Assembly: GCF_002222635.1 (NCBI RefSeq)
Contig: NZ_CP022415.1
Location: forward strand, 2,480,001 to 2,544,000
Direction: 5' to 3'
From: Pseudosulfitobacter pseudonitzschiae
Lineage (GTDB): Bacteria > Pseudomonadota > Alphaproteobacteria > Rhodobacterales > Rhodobacteraceae
Length of the DNA stretch: 64,000 bases
Shown here: positions 1-8,224 of the stretch, in pieces
How the letters are laid out: every line of letters starts with the position of its first letter
How positions within the stretch are numbered: the stretch's first letter is position 1
Translations under genes and position numbers: made by a program
Notes under the pieces: model-generated
What the model was told of the DNA's origin: nothing
The model's database searches: none
The model's input: the letters and a program-made list of their open reading frames with translations, nothing else

Positions 1-448
1 TAAAATGACCCCCGAACACTGGCACGAGGTTATCGATACAAACCTGACAGGCGTTTTCAACACCGTTCACCCCGTCTGGCCCGGTATGCGTGAACGCAAA
101 TTCGGCCGCGTGATTGTCATCAGTTCGATCAACGGTCAAAAGGGGCAATTCGCACAAGTGAACTATGCCGCGACCAAGGCGGGCGATCTGGGCATCGTCA
201 AATCTCTGGCCCAAGAGGGCGCGCGTGCAGGCATCACCGCCAACGCCATCTGCCCCGGCTATATCGGCACCGATATGGTCATGGCCGTGCCGGAAAAAGT
301 CCGCGAATCGATCATCGCGCAAATCCCCACAGGCCGTCTGGGAGAACCGGAAGAAATCGCACGTTGCGTCGTATTTCTGGCGTCAGACGATTCGGGATTC
401 ATCAACGGTTCGACCATTTCGGCCAACGGTGCGCAGTTCTTCGTCTAA
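1..448 (+). CDS. phaB: acetoacetyl-CoA reductase, C-terminal part (5' end outside window)
   Basis: This is an NADPH-dependent short-chain dehydrogenase that reduces acetoacetyl-CoA to (R)-3-hydroxybutyryl-CoA, the second step of polyhydroxybutyrate synthesis. The reading frame is open at the left edge, so the N-terminal Rossmann half is missing from the window. The visible part has the PhaB signature: KMTPEHW, DTNLTGVFN, the catalytic ISS serine, and YAATK carrying the tyrosine and lysine, followed by the CPGYIGTDMV loop. The close match to the PhaB type, including the SSINGQKGQF stretch, makes this more specific than a generic SDR call. A strong terminator follows the stop codon. Confidence 0.88.
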   Translation, partial: KMTPEHWHEVIDTNLTGVFNTVHPVWPGMRERKFGRVIVISSINGQKGQFAQVNYAATKAGDLGIVKSLAQEGARAGITANAICPGYIGTDMVMAVPEKVRESIIAQIPTGRLGEPEEIARCVVFLASDDSGFINGSTISANGAQFFV

Positions 449-468
449 CCTGATCTGAAATTACGGCA

Positions 469-503
469 ACCGGCGCGCCCCAGTGGCGCGCCGGTTTTGT
501 TTT
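469..503 (+). terminator. intrinsic terminator of phaB
   Basis: A perfect 11-bp inverted repeat (469-479 with 485-495, loop of 5) is followed directly by a T-rich tract containing TTTTGTTTTG. It lies 21 bases after the phaB stop codon and separates phaB from the regulator gene downstream. Confidence 0.85.
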
Positions 504-533
504 GACCTCGCAAAATATTTTGAACACCATCAC

Positions 534-548
534 TAGACGACCGGTCTA
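534..548 (+). promoter_or_regulatory. TetR/NemR-type operator
   Basis: TAGAC-GACCG-GTCTA is a perfect 5-bp inverted repeat with a 5-bp spacer, 20 bases upstream of the regulator start. The TAGACC/GGTCTA half-sites resemble those known for NemR and AcuR-type regulators. A possible -35 (TTGAAC, 520-525) lies just upstream, so binding here would block transcription of the regulator and the reductase behind it. The palindrome is seen directly; autoregulation is inferred. Confidence 0.6.
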
Positions 549-568
549 TTACTTACTATCTAACGGGC

Positions 569-1174
569 ATGACACAGCCAAGAAAATCAGAACAAACTCG
601 CCAACACATCTTGGAAACAGGGCGTGAACTGGTCTTGCACGGTGGCTTTAGCGGCGTGGGACTGTCCCAGATCCTCGCTGCCAGCGGCGTGCCAAAAGGA
701 TCATTCTACTACTACTTTGCGTCGAAAGAGGTCTTTGGATGCGCCCTGTTGCAGGACTATGTCGACGACTATCTTGGCCGGTTTGACGCATTGGCCGATG
801 GCGCGGGGACGGCCGGTGCCAAGCTGCGCAACTATTGGACTGCGTGGCTGGACAACGACAAGGCCAGCGGCATCGCATCAGGCTGTTTGGTCGTGAAACT
901 GGCAGCCGAGATCGCAGATTTGTCCAACGACATGCGCATGATTCTGGATGCAGGCGTTGACCAGATGACCGCCCGCATCGCCGATTTGCTACGCGCCGGA
1001 GCCGCCGATGGCACTGTGCACGCCCTGCCCGACCCCGACGCCACGGCCCGCGTACTTTACGCGCAATGGCTGGGGGCCGCAATCCTGTCAAAGCTGTCTC
1101 AAACAGACAGTGCCCTGCGCGACGCGTTGCAAGACACCACGCGCCGCCTTTCACCTGAACAGACTGAAAAATAA
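569..1174 (+). CDS. TetR-family regulator, NemR-like electrophile sensor
   Basis: This is a 201-residue repressor with an N-terminal TetR helix-turn-helix (about residues 8-52, including GFSGVGLSQI and PKGSFYYYF) and an all-helical ligand domain. It has cysteine at position 106 in the GCLV motif and lysine at position 175. In E. coli NemR, Cys106 and Lys175 are the residue pair reported to respond to hypochlorite and reactive electrophiles. A reductase gene starts 10 bases after the stop codon, and a matching palindrome lies upstream. The regulator therefore probably controls its own two-gene operon in response to electrophiles. Family membership is firm; the ligand is inferred. Confidence 0.8.
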   Translation: MTQPRKSEQTRQHILETGRELVLHGGFSGVGLSQILAASGVPKGSFYYYFASKEVFGCALLQDYVDDYLGRFDALADGAGTAGAKLRNYWTAWLDNDKASGIASGCLVVKLAAEIADLSNDMRMILDAGVDQMTARIADLLRAGAADGTVHALPDPDATARVLYAQWLGAAILSKLSQTDSALRDALQDTTRRLSPEQTEK

Positions 1175-1184
1175 GGAATCTCCC

Positions 1185-2165
1185 ATGAAAGCTGCAATCC
1201 ACGACACCTTTGGTGAACCCGCCGACGTGCTCGAAACCAAAACCATCAACACCCCCGAACCCGCCGCTGGCGAGGTCCGGATCAAGACGCTGCTGTCGCC
1301 GATCCACAACCATGATCTGTGGACCATTCGCGGGAATTATGGCTACAAACCCGAACTGCCAGGCGCTATCGGCGGCTCCGAAGCGGTCGGTACAATCGAA
1401 GCAGCCGGCGACGGGGTTGACGCCGAACTGATCGGCCAACGTGTCAGCATCGCGGGCGTTCACGGCACATGGGCCGACTATTTCATCGCCCCCGCAGGTG
1501 GCGTTTTGCCCCTGCCCGCCACCATCTCGGACACTATGGGCGCGCAACTGATCGCCATGCCGTTCAGCGCGATTTCACTGTTAGACATGCTGCAGGCCGA
1601 AAAAGGCGACTGGATCATACAGACTGCAGCTAACGGTGCCGTGGGTAAAATCATGGCCGTTCTGGCCAAGTCGCGTGGCATCAATCTGCTGAACCTTGTG
1701 CGCCGCGACGAAGCGGTGACCGAACTGACCAGCATGGGGATCGACAACGTGCTGTCCACCTCTGACGCCGACTGGAAATCCAAGGCACAGGCGTTGGTAG
1801 GCAAGGCCGGTGCGGTTTCGGCCATTGATTCTGTCGGCGGTGATCTGGCCAGCGATCTGACCGACCTGCTGGGCAGCAACGGCGAATTGGTGGTGTTTGG
1901 TACAGCCACGGGGGCGCCACTGGAATTGTCCTCGGGCACGTTGATCATAAAGCAGATCACTGTCAAAGGCTTCTGGGGTTCGAAAGTCGGCAGCGACATG
2001 GATCCTGCGCTGCGCATGCAGTTGATCACCGAACTGGTAACTTTGGCCGCCAAAGGCGAACTGACGTTGGAAGACGGCGGCGTCTACGGGCTGGACCAAT
2101 TGTCCGACGCAATGACTGCGGCGCTGACCCCCGGTCGCGCGGGCAAGGTCATGCTACGCCCCTAA
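1185..2165 (+). CDS. zinc-free MDR-family reductase (quinone/enal type)
   Basis: This is a 326-residue medium-chain dehydrogenase/reductase, probably NADPH-dependent. It has a GroES-like N-terminal domain (HNHDLW, GAIGGSEAVGTI) and a Rossmann domain with ANGAVG near residue 150. The structural-zinc cysteine lobe is absent, which points to the quinone reductase or 2-enoyl reductase branch, not to zinc alcohol dehydrogenases. The start at 1185 was chosen because AAGGA lies 6 bases upstream; the frame is open further upstream but runs inside the regulator gene. It is co-transcribed with the NemR-like gene, which suggests detoxification of unsaturated aldehydes or quinones. The substrate cannot be read from the sequence. 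Confidence 0.75.
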   Translation: MKAAIHDTFGEPADVLETKTINTPEPAAGEVRIKTLLSPIHNHDLWTIRGNYGYKPELPGAIGGSEAVGTIEAAGDGVDAELIGQRVSIAGVHGTWADYFIAPAGGVLPLPATISDTMGAQLIAMPFSAISLLDMLQAEKGDWIIQTAANGAVGKIMAVLAKSRGINLLNLVRRDEAVTELTSMGIDNVLSTSDADWKSKAQALVGKAGAVSAIDSVGGDLASDLTDLLGSNGELVVFGTATGAPLELSSGTLIIKQITVKGFWGSKVGSDMDPALRMQLITELVTLAAKGELTLEDGGVYGLDQLSDAMTAALTPGRAGKVMLRP

Positions 2166-2185
2166 AGCGCTGACATACAAACAAT

Positions 2186-2211
2186 AAGGCGGTCCGTGAA
2201 AGGGCCGCCTA
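2186..2211 (+). terminator. possible terminator hairpin
   Basis: AGGCGGTCC pairs with GGGCCGCCT across a short loop, with one G-T pair, 22 bases after the reductase stop codon. No clear T-run follows, so it may be a weak terminator or simply a 3' stabilising hairpin. Confidence 0.4.
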
Positions 2212-2308
2212 TGTGACTGATGTAATGGACATCCTGTCCGTTGCGGACCACTCAAAGGTGACCGGCGGCGCTGTCATCCCAGCGCACGCCAGCTTTGCAA
2301 AGGTCGGG

Positions 2309-2473
2309 TCAGGCCGACAATCGCGTAATTTCTTCTTTCAGACGGAGTTTTTGCCTTTTCAGTTCGGCCACTTTCAGCGTGTCCGCGCCCGGTGCGCGCA
2401 GTTCCTTTTCCACCGCGTTACTCAGGTTTTCGTGCTTTTTCTTCAACTCGTTGAGATGTGAGTTCAGGCTCAT
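2309..2473 (-). CDS. DUF465 (YdcH-type) small protein
   Basis: This is a 54-residue, mostly helical, charged protein (MSLNSHLNELKKKHENL...) ending in LKRQKLRLKEEITRL. That pattern is typical of the short DUF465/YdcH family in alphaproteobacteria, whose function is not known. The start is set by a strong ribosome binding site (GGAGG, 5 bases before ATG). The frame can be extended upstream, but the extension has no such site and looks non-coding. It stands alone between the MDR gene and the methyltransferase gene. Confidence 0.8.
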   Translation of the reverse strand: MSLNSHLNELKKKHENLSNAVEKELRAPGADTLKVAELKRQKLRLKEEITRLSA

Positions 2474-2573
2474 GCAATCCTCCATTAGTTCAAGTACAAC
2501 TGTAGCAGACCACGATTTTACATTCCTGTCACGCTGCACACGCATCATAGACTTGTGATGTATGAACCACTGG

Positions 2574-3311
2574 TTAAAATTCCAGCGCCGCCCCATCACG
2601 CAGAACCGCTTTTATTTCAGCAGTATAGCTTTCTGCATCGCGCAAATGGCTTTCGCCGCGGTGCAGAAGGTGCGGAAAATGCAAGCGAAATTCTGCCCGC
2701 CCGCCTTTGCGTGCGCGGATAATGCACAGTTCCGGGGCGCGTCCGGGGCGCGCTGAAAAAGGCAGCACTTCGACACTGCCCATGACGGGCCGAATCCCTG
2801 CCAGAATGTCCGGCAGCCGCGCCATGCGGTGAATAAAGTGGGCAAAGCCACGATAACGCAGCCGTTTGGCGGCCACCTGCACCCAATCCTCCAGCGCTGT
2901 ATCCTCGCCCAAGGCCCCTTCGCGGCCCGTGTAGGGAGACGGGCGGCTGGCTGCGCGATCGAAATAGGGTGGATTGGCAATCACATGATCAAAGCTACGT
3001 TCTTTCAGTGGCATCGGCAGCTTGGTCAGGTCGGCACAGGTCACGTCCAACCCGTTGCGTCTGGCCAGGTCCGCATAATAGGGCTGTCGTTCGACCCCGT
3101 GCAGGTCCAGTCCCGGCACGCGCGCCCCAAGACACAAGGCCGCAGCGCCTGCGCCACAGCCCAGATCCAGCACGGACTGCCCCGCATGGGCCGGAACGCT
3201 GGCTGCCAGCAACACCGGATCAAGCCCCGCGCGATAGCCGGTGCGCGGCTGCCACAGCATCACCTGACCACCCAGAAAGGCGTCACGCGTCAGTTCGGAT
3301 TCTTCGATCAC
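2574..3311 (-). CDS. TrmN6-like tRNA(Val) adenine-37 N6-methyltransferase
   Basis: This 245-residue class I SAM methyltransferase has motif I DLGCGAGAAAL at about residues 48-58 and the catalytic NPPYF motif at about 112-116. NPPY marks N6-adenine or similar amino-methylating enzymes. The length and the N-terminal sequence (FLGGQVMLWQPRTGYRAGLDPVLLA, read in parts) match the YfiC/TrmN6 group that modifies A37 of tRNA1(Val). The start codon is GTG and overlaps the stop of the DUF2007 gene as GTGA, so the two are translationally coupled. The substrate is inferred from family resemblance. Confidence 0.78.
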   Translation of the reverse strand: MIEESELTRDAFLGGQVMLWQPRTGYRAGLDPVLLAASVPAHAGQSVLDLGCGAGAAALCLGARVPGLDLHGVERQPYYADLARRNGLDVTCADLTKLPMPLKERSFDHVIANPPYFDRAASRPSPYTGREGALGEDTALEDWVQVAAKRLRYRGFAHFIHRMARLPDILAGIRPVMGSVEVLPFSARPGRAPELCIIRARKGGRAEFRLHFPHLLHRGESHLRDAESYTAEIKAVLRDGAALEF

Positions 3312-3523
3312 AATCCCAGCGGAATGTCGTTGTCGCGCATGACCCGTGTGGCGGCGTCATGTTCATCGGCGCGCACCATCAGTCGACGCGGGAAAATCCC
3401 GATGCCGCCTTCGAGCACGCTCATGTTTACGTCCAATTCAAAGCAGTCTATATCCTCGCCGGACAGTAGGGCCGAGGCAAACGCGATGATCGTCGGGTCG
3501 TTGCTACGCAAAAGTTCCTTCAT
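3308..3523 (-). CDS. DUF2007 small protein (putative signal-transducing)
   Basis: This protein of about 71 residues starts MKELLRSNDPTIIAFASALL and ends RVMRDNDIPLGL. It resembles the DUF2007 fold, an ACT-like small domain of unknown function. An in-frame GTG six bases upstream is an alternative start, and neither has a strong ribosome binding site. It overlaps the methyltransferase start by four bases and is divergent from the polyprenyl synthase gene across only 55 bases, which must hold both promoters. Confidence 0.7.
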   Translation of the reverse strand: MKELLRSNDPTIIAFASALLSGEDIDCFELDVNMSVLEGGIGIFPRRLMVRADEHDAATRVMRDNDIPLGL

Positions 3524-3578
3524 AACCACGGATGTAAGAGCAGGCTGGCCTTAATGTCGAGGGGCCATCGGGGGCAAT

Positions 3579-4580
3579 ATGGACAACATCGAGCAGGGGT
3601 TGAAACCGCATGACCGGCTGGCCGCACGGCTGGCGGATGATATGGATGCGGTCAACACGCTGATCCGCACGAAAATGGCCTCGGAACACGCGCCGCGCAT
3701 TCCAGAAGTCACGGCGCATCTGGTGGGTGCAGGCGGCAAGCGTTTGCGCCCTATGCTAACGCTTGCGTCGGCACATTTGTGTGGATATACAGGTGCTTAC
3801 CATATTCATCTGGCTGCCACGGTCGAATTTATCCATACCGCCACACTGCTGCATGACGATGTGGTGGACGAAAGCGCACAACGCCGTGGACGGCCCACAG
3901 CCAACCTGCTGTGGGACAATACCTCAAGCGTGCTGGTCGGTGATTATCTGTTTGCGCGCTCGTTCCAGTTGATGACCGAATGTGGCTCGATGGAGGTAAT
4001 GCGCATCCTGTCCAACGCCGCCGCCACTATCGCCGAGGGTGAAGTGTTGCAACTGACCGCCGCACAGGATCTGGCGACCGATGAAGCTGTTTATTTGCAA
4101 GTGGTGCGGGGCAAGACCGCAGCGCTGTTCTCGGCGGCGATGGAAGTGGGTGGCGTGATCGCAGATGCTGACGCGGCGACGGTCAAGGCGCTGTATGATT
4201 ACGGCGATGCTTTGGGCGTGGCGTTCCAGATTGTCGATGACCTGCTGGACTATCAGGGTCAGTCCGAAGCGACAGGCAAGAACATCGGTGACGATTTCCG
4301 CGAACGCAAGCTGACCCTGCCGGTGATCAAGGCCGTGACCAAAGCAACGCCGGACGAGCGGGCCTTTTGGGTGCGCACCATCGAAAAGGGAAAACAGGAC
4401 GCCGGTGATCTGGAACACGCGCTGGCGCTGCTGAACAAACACGGCACACTGGCCGAGACCCGCGTGGATGCGATCGCATGGGCCGACCGCGCCAAGGCGT
4501 CGCTGGCCCCCCTAGCCGACCACGACATCAAGGACATGCTGGTGGATCTGGCCGACTTCGTGGTTGACCGGATCAGCTAG
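3579..4580 (+). CDS. long-chain polyprenyl diphosphate synthase (ubiquinone side chain)
   Basis: This 333-residue trans-prenyltransferase extends farnesyl diphosphate with isopentenyl diphosphate to make the ubiquinone tail, probably the decaprenyl tail since rhodobacteria make Q10. It has the substrate-binding GGKRLRP, the first aspartate-rich motif LLHDDVVDE near residue 91, and the second one VDDLLDYQG near residue 218. A small residue (A-T) lies before the first motif, as expected for long-chain enzymes. It overlaps ispE tail to tail by four bases. ubiA, which attaches the tail to 4-hydroxybenzoate, is at 47.8 kb. Either IspB or DpsA would be a reasonable name. Confidence 0.9.
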   Translation: MDNIEQGLKPHDRLAARLADDMDAVNTLIRTKMASEHAPRIPEVTAHLVGAGGKRLRPMLTLASAHLCGYTGAYHIHLAATVEFIHTATLLHDDVVDESAQRRGRPTANLLWDNTSSVLVGDYLFARSFQLMTECGSMEVMRILSNAAATIAEGEVLQLTAAQDLATDEAVYLQVVRGKTAALFSAAMEVGGVIADADAATVKALYDYGDALGVAFQIVDDLLDYQGQSEATGKNIGDDFRERKLTLPVIKAVTKATPDERAFWVRTIEKGKQDAGDLEHALALLNKHGTLAETRVDAIAWADRAKASLAPLADHDIKDMLVDLADFVVDRIS

Positions 4581-5446
4581 AGAGCTTGCGGCGCGGCGAC
4601 GCGCTGCATTCCACCCAATCGACCTGCGCGTACCCACCAGTTGGGCTGTACAATTGCCAGACGGTCGGCGGCTTCGGTCGCTTCCTCGGCTGTACTGAAA
4701 ACCCCGAAGCAGGTTGCGCCAGACCCGGACATACGTGCCAGCAGGCAGCCGGATAAAGCGGCCAGTGTCTGACAAGTTTCAGCAATCTGCGGGGCGATGG
4801 CTTCGGCCGGGATCTGCAAATCGTTACGCTGCGCGGCCAACCAGTTGCACAGCGCGGCGGCATCAAAAAATTCCGGCAGCACGGGTGGCATTGGCGCGTT
4901 GTCCTTGTGTGTAAGGGCCTTGAATATCTGTGGTGTCGACACCGCCACACGCGGATTGGCCAACACCACATCCAGGTGCGGCAGGCCGTCCACGGACGTG
5001 ACCATTTCACCAATTCCCTGCATCCGCGCAGACCGCGACGGCACGCAAACCGGAATATCCGCCCCCAGTTCCAGCAGGGCATTCGCATCCGCATCACGCC
5101 CGGCCATTTGACACAGCCCCCGCCACACCGCCGCAGCATCGGCAGAGCCGCCGCCGATGCCCGACGCCACGGGCAGTTCCTTGGTCAAGGTCAGGGCGCT
5201 TGCGATCCGGGGAAACAGGCGCGCCACGCGCAGCGCAAGGTTTTCGTCACCCGGCGGCACGCTGCCCGCCTCTGGTCCGTCAACCAGCAACGACCATGCA
5301 GTATCAGGACGCAGTTGCACCACGTCACCCACGTCGGCAAAAACCACCAGCGAATCCAGCAGGTGATAGCCATCGGCCCGCTGACCGGTAACGTGCAAGG
5401 TCAGGTTGATCTTGGCGGGGGCAAAGACCCGCAAGCCCGCCATCAT
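4577..5446 (-). CDS. ispE: 4-diphosphocytidyl-2-C-methyl-D-erythritol kinase
   Basis: This 289-residue GHMP kinase phosphorylates CDP-methylerythritol in the MEP route to isoprenoids. The N-terminus has APAKINLTLHVTG with the conserved lysine and asparagine. The ATP loop PVASGIGGGSADAAA lies at about residues 90-104, and the C-terminal ARMSGSGATCFGVF completes the fold. Two consecutive ATGs are possible starts (5446 or 5443). It lies 7 bases behind the TPR gene on the same strand and converges with polyprenyl synthase, so two isoprenoid genes meet here. Confidence 0.93.
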   Translation of the reverse strand: MMAGLRVFAPAKINLTLHVTGQRADGYHLLDSLVVFADVGDVVQLRPDTAWSLLVDGPEAGSVPPGDENLALRVARLFPRIASALTLTKELPVASGIGGGSADAAAVWRGLCQMAGRDADANALLELGADIPVCVPSRSARMQGIGEMVTSVDGLPHLDVVLANPRVAVSTPQIFKALTHKDNAPMPPVLPEFFDAAALCNWLAAQRNDLQIPAEAIAPQIAETCQTLAALSGCLLARMSGSGATCFGVFSTAEEATEAADRLAIVQPNWWVRAGRLGGMQRVAAPQAL

Positions 5447-5453
5447 GACGGCC

Positions 5454-7166
5454 TCAGCGATCCCTTGCCATCATCAGAGGCGGCGCACCTTCTTCGGCCA
5501 GAACCTTGTCCAGTCCGACTTCAAGCTTGCGGCGCATCCGACCCGGGTCGGCCTCGCCGTCGGTGTCCTTGGGGTCGACAAAAGACAGAGCGCGCGACCA
5601 TTGGAACTGCGCCTCGCGCTTGCGACCCACGGCCCAAAGTACGTCGCCAAGATGGTCGTTCACCACCGGATCAACAGGCTCCAACTGGACTGCGCGTTCC
5701 ATGTGGTCAACCGCTTCGTCGTAGCGGCCAAGGCGGTAGAGAACCCAGCCCAGACTGTCGATGATATACCCGCTGTCAGGATTGGCAGCGGCGGCCTGCT
5801 GGATCATTTCCAGTGCCTCGTCCAGATTGATCTGTTGTTCGACCATCGAATATCCCAGATAGTTCAGCACCTGCGGCTGACCTGGATTCAGCGCCAAGGC
5901 ATGACGGAAATCGGCCTCGGCTTCTTGCCACTGGTCCAGCCGTTCGTGCGCGATCGCACGGGCATAGAGCAAGAACCACTGCGCGCGCGCGCCTTCCGGA
6001 GTCAGTTCCAAAGCGCGGTCATAGGCGGCAATGGCAGGGACAAACTGGTCTTGTTGGCGCAAAAGATCGCCTAGCGTCGAATGCACCATAGGCAAATCGG
6101 GGTATTGGCGCGCCAGTTGTTCCAGCACTTCGATGGCGGCGTCGGGTTTGTCGGCACGGCGCAGGGCGGCAGCGCGACCCAGTTCTGCAGCGTGAAAGGC
6201 CGGATCGCTGGCGGGCACTTGTTTATAAGCGTCGATTGCCAGATCATATTGTCCAAGTTCTTCCAACAACTCTGCGTTCAACAGCAGCGCATCTACATGG
6301 CTGGGCCGCAGATAAAGTGCCAGCCGTCCGTACAACAGCGTGTAATCGGCTGCCGCCTCGCTGCGCAATGCGGCGGCAAGCGACGCGAACACCTCGGCCA
6401 GACCGTCACGGGCAGAGGTAACATGGGTGAAAGGCAGTTTTTCACCGGCTTCAAGCGCAGTGATGACCCGCCCGAGTTCAGGGTCCATACCGCCGCCAAA
6501 GGCGTCTCGCAGGCTGGTCACCGCATCGGCATTGCGGCCCATCTGGCTAAGTACCTCGGCCCGCGCCAACGCCCCGCGACGGGTACGCACCATCGTGCCG
6601 CTGTCTGTGCCTGCAAAAATCGCTTCGGCGGCAGGATAATCACCCTCCAACGCCAGCGCCATCGCCTTGTGATAAAGCGCAAAGCCCTTCAACCCCTGCT
6701 CTTTCGCGACCGCATCAAAGGCGTCGCTTGCGGCCTGTATATCCCCCTCGCCCACATGTGCCCAAGCTTGCAGCAAACCATCGACCAGCGGGCCGATCCC
6801 TTGGGTCTCCATGTCGCGCTCAAGCAGGGCGGCGTAGTCCTCGCGGTGCGCAATGTCGGTAATGATCGCCATGTTCGCCGCCTGACTGCGCAGGCCCGCA
6901 TCTTGCATGGTTTGCGCAATCGGCAGGGCATGTGCCACGTCGCCCAGCAGCAGATGCGCCAGCGTCGCGTGCTCCATCAATTCGGCATTCCCTGCATCAT
7001 GCCGCAGCGCCGTATCGTAGTAGCCTGCCGCCGTGCCAAAATCGTTCAGATAGGTGGCATGACGCGCCGCCAGATAGGGGCCCGCCACATCCTGCGCCGC
7101 CAACGGGCCAGCCAATGTCCAGATCAGGGCCGTGGCCACAGTGCTTTTCAGAATGGATCGGATCAC
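5454..7166 (-). CDS. exported tetratricopeptide-repeat protein
   Basis: This 570-residue protein has an N-terminal signal peptide (TVATALIWTLAGPLAAQDV, cleavage after AQ) followed by many TPR units. The clearest are near the C-terminus, where Y-x-x-A and L-x-x-x-P-x-x patterns repeat every 34 residues (NYLGYSMVEQ, IIDSLGWVLYRLGRYDEAV, HMERAVQLEPVDP). The start was set at GTG 7166 because CGAGG precedes it by 7 bases and the signal peptide then falls at the terminus; the frame is open further upstream without a signal. Such proteins usually scaffold envelope complexes. Its partner is unknown. It is co-directional with ispE. Confidence 0.82.
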   Translation of the reverse strand: MIRSILKSTVATALIWTLAGPLAAQDVAGPYLAARHATYLNDFGTAAGYYDTALRHDAGNAELMEHATLAHLLLGDVAHALPIAQTMQDAGLRSQAANMAIITDIAHREDYAALLERDMETQGIGPLVDGLLQAWAHVGEGDIQAASDAFDAVAKEQGLKGFALYHKAMALALEGDYPAAEAIFAGTDSGTMVRTRRGALARAEVLSQMGRNADAVTSLRDAFGGGMDPELGRVITALEAGEKLPFTHVTSARDGLAEVFASLAAALRSEAAADYTLLYGRLALYLRPSHVDALLLNAELLEELGQYDLAIDAYKQVPASDPAFHAAELGRAAALRRADKPDAAIEVLEQLARQYPDLPMVHSTLGDLLRQQDQFVPAIAAYDRALELTPEGARAQWFLLYARAIAHERLDQWQEAEADFRHALALNPGQPQVLNYLGYSMVEQQINLDEALEMIQQAAAANPDSGYIIDSLGWVLYRLGRYDEAVDHMERAVQLEPVDPVVNDHLGDVLWAVGRKREAQFQWSRALSFVDPKDTDGEADPGRMRRKLEVGLDKVLAEEGAPPLMMARDR

Positions 7167-7354
7167 GCGACAGCCTCGACTAATTTCTATTTGGAATAAG
7201 GCTAGCAGGTCTGCACGCGGGCGCAATGGGGCTGCCCATAGCGTGGCAAACAATGCTGTGAGGTGCGGCAGCAACTTGCCCAGAGTTTTGTCACAATCCG
7301 GCGGCACGGGCCGGACCCAGGGCATTTTCACTTGCATGATCGCGGGATTCATAA

Positions 7355-7378
7355 ATACTTAGTCAAATGGCTAAGTAT
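7355..7378 (+). promoter_or_regulatory. ArsR-type operator overlapping the start codon
   Basis: ATACTTAG and CTAAGTAT form a perfect 8-bp inverted repeat with an 8-bp spacer. The arsR start codon (7367) lies in the spacer. TTGCAT (7332-7337) could be a -35, giving a transcript that begins at or very near the ATG. The rest of the 200-bp gap between the TPR gene and this site shows no gene. Confidence 0.65.
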
Positions 7379-7714
7379 GATTCTCAACTCGATCACATCT
7401 TTGCGGCTTTGGCCGATCCGACACGGCGGGCCATTCTGGACCGCCTGTCGCGCGGCCCTGCCACCACCAGTGAACTGGCCGCGCCCCATGACATAGCCAT
7501 GCCAACATTGCTTGCGCATCTGACCAAACTGGAAAGCGCCAGCCTGATCACCTCGACCAAGGTCGGGCGGGTGCGCACATATGCCCGCTCTGACGCTGCT
7601 TTTGTGCCGGTACAGGACTGGCTCGGCCATCAATCCGACCTCTGGACACGCCGTCTTGACCAATTCGACAGCTATGCAATCCAACTCGCAAAGGATCTCG
7701 CCAATGGAACTTGA
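7367..7714 (+). CDS. ArsR-family transcriptional regulator
   Basis: This 115-residue winged-helix repressor starts HIFAALADPTRRAILDRL, the typical ArsR entry helix, with a recognition helix around AMPTLLAHLTKLESASLI and a wing at TKVGRVRTYA. No cysteine metal-binding motif (CxC) is present, so it is unlikely to sense metal. It belongs to the group paired with SRPBCC proteins. It overlaps the next gene by 11 bases, and a perfect palindrome spans its start codon, which suggests tight autorepression. The ligand is unknown. Confidence 0.85.
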   Translation: MAKYDSQLDHIFAALADPTRRAILDRLSRGPATTSELAAPHDIAMPTLLAHLTKLESASLITSTKVGRVRTYARSDAAFVPVQDWLGHQSDLWTRRLDQFDSYAIQLAKDLANGT

Positions 7715-8168
7715 CCCCACCACCGACCTGACTTTCACCCGCGAAATTAACGTAAGTCCCGCCTTGTTGTGGGAATGCTGGACTACACCAAAACACGTCA
7801 AAGCCTTCTTTGTACCCAAACCCCATAAGGTCACGGATTGCGAAATCGACCTGCGTCCGGGTGGGCGGTTCAACACCGCCTTTGAAGTGGATGGCAAAAC
7901 CATGACCAACGCAGGCGTCTTTCTTGAAATCATCGATCAACGCAAACTGGTGTTCACCGATGCCTACAGCGAAGGCTGGAAACCCGCGCCTGACCCGTTC
8001 ATGACAGCCATCGTCGAATTCCAAGACAACGGCGCAGGCGGCACAATTTACACTGCCACCGCACGGCACCGCTCAGCCGATGCCCGCAAGACCCATGAAG
8101 ATATGGGCTTTTTCGACGGCTGGGGCACCGTGGCAGATCAGCTTGCGGCCTATGCCAAAACCCTGTGA
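7704..8168 (+). CDS. SRPBCC (AHSA1-type) ligand-binding protein
   Basis: This 154-residue START-like protein begins FTREINVSPALLWECWTTP and contains DLRPGGRF and HEDMGFFDGWGTVADQLAAY, hallmark patterns of the AHSA1/ATPase activator-like SRPBCC group. These small beta-barrel proteins bind hydrophobic ligands in a deep cavity. The start codon overlaps the end of arsR by 11 bases, so translation is coupled. ArsR/SRPBCC pairs are widespread, but the ligand is usually unknown. A strong bidirectional terminator follows. Confidence 0.85.
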   Translation: MELDPTTDLTFTREINVSPALLWECWTTPKHVKAFFVPKPHKVTDCEIDLRPGGRFNTAFEVDGKTMTNAGVFLEIIDQRKLVFTDAYSEGWKPAPDPFMTAIVEFQDNGAGGTIYTATARHRSADARKTHEDMGFFDGWGTVADQLAAYAKTL

Positions 8169-8172
8169 ACGC

Positions 8173-8200
8173 AAAAAGGCGGGCCTGCGCCCGCCTTTTC
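8173..8200. terminator. bidirectional intrinsic terminator
   Basis: AAAAGGCGGGC and GCCCGCCTTTT form an 11-bp perfect stem with a 4-base loop. There are A-runs on one side and T-runs on the other, so it can end both the SRPBCC transcript and the convergent ETF-QO transcript. Confidence 0.9.
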
Positions 8201-8224
8201 ACCTGATGCCACTCCACCGGCCTA

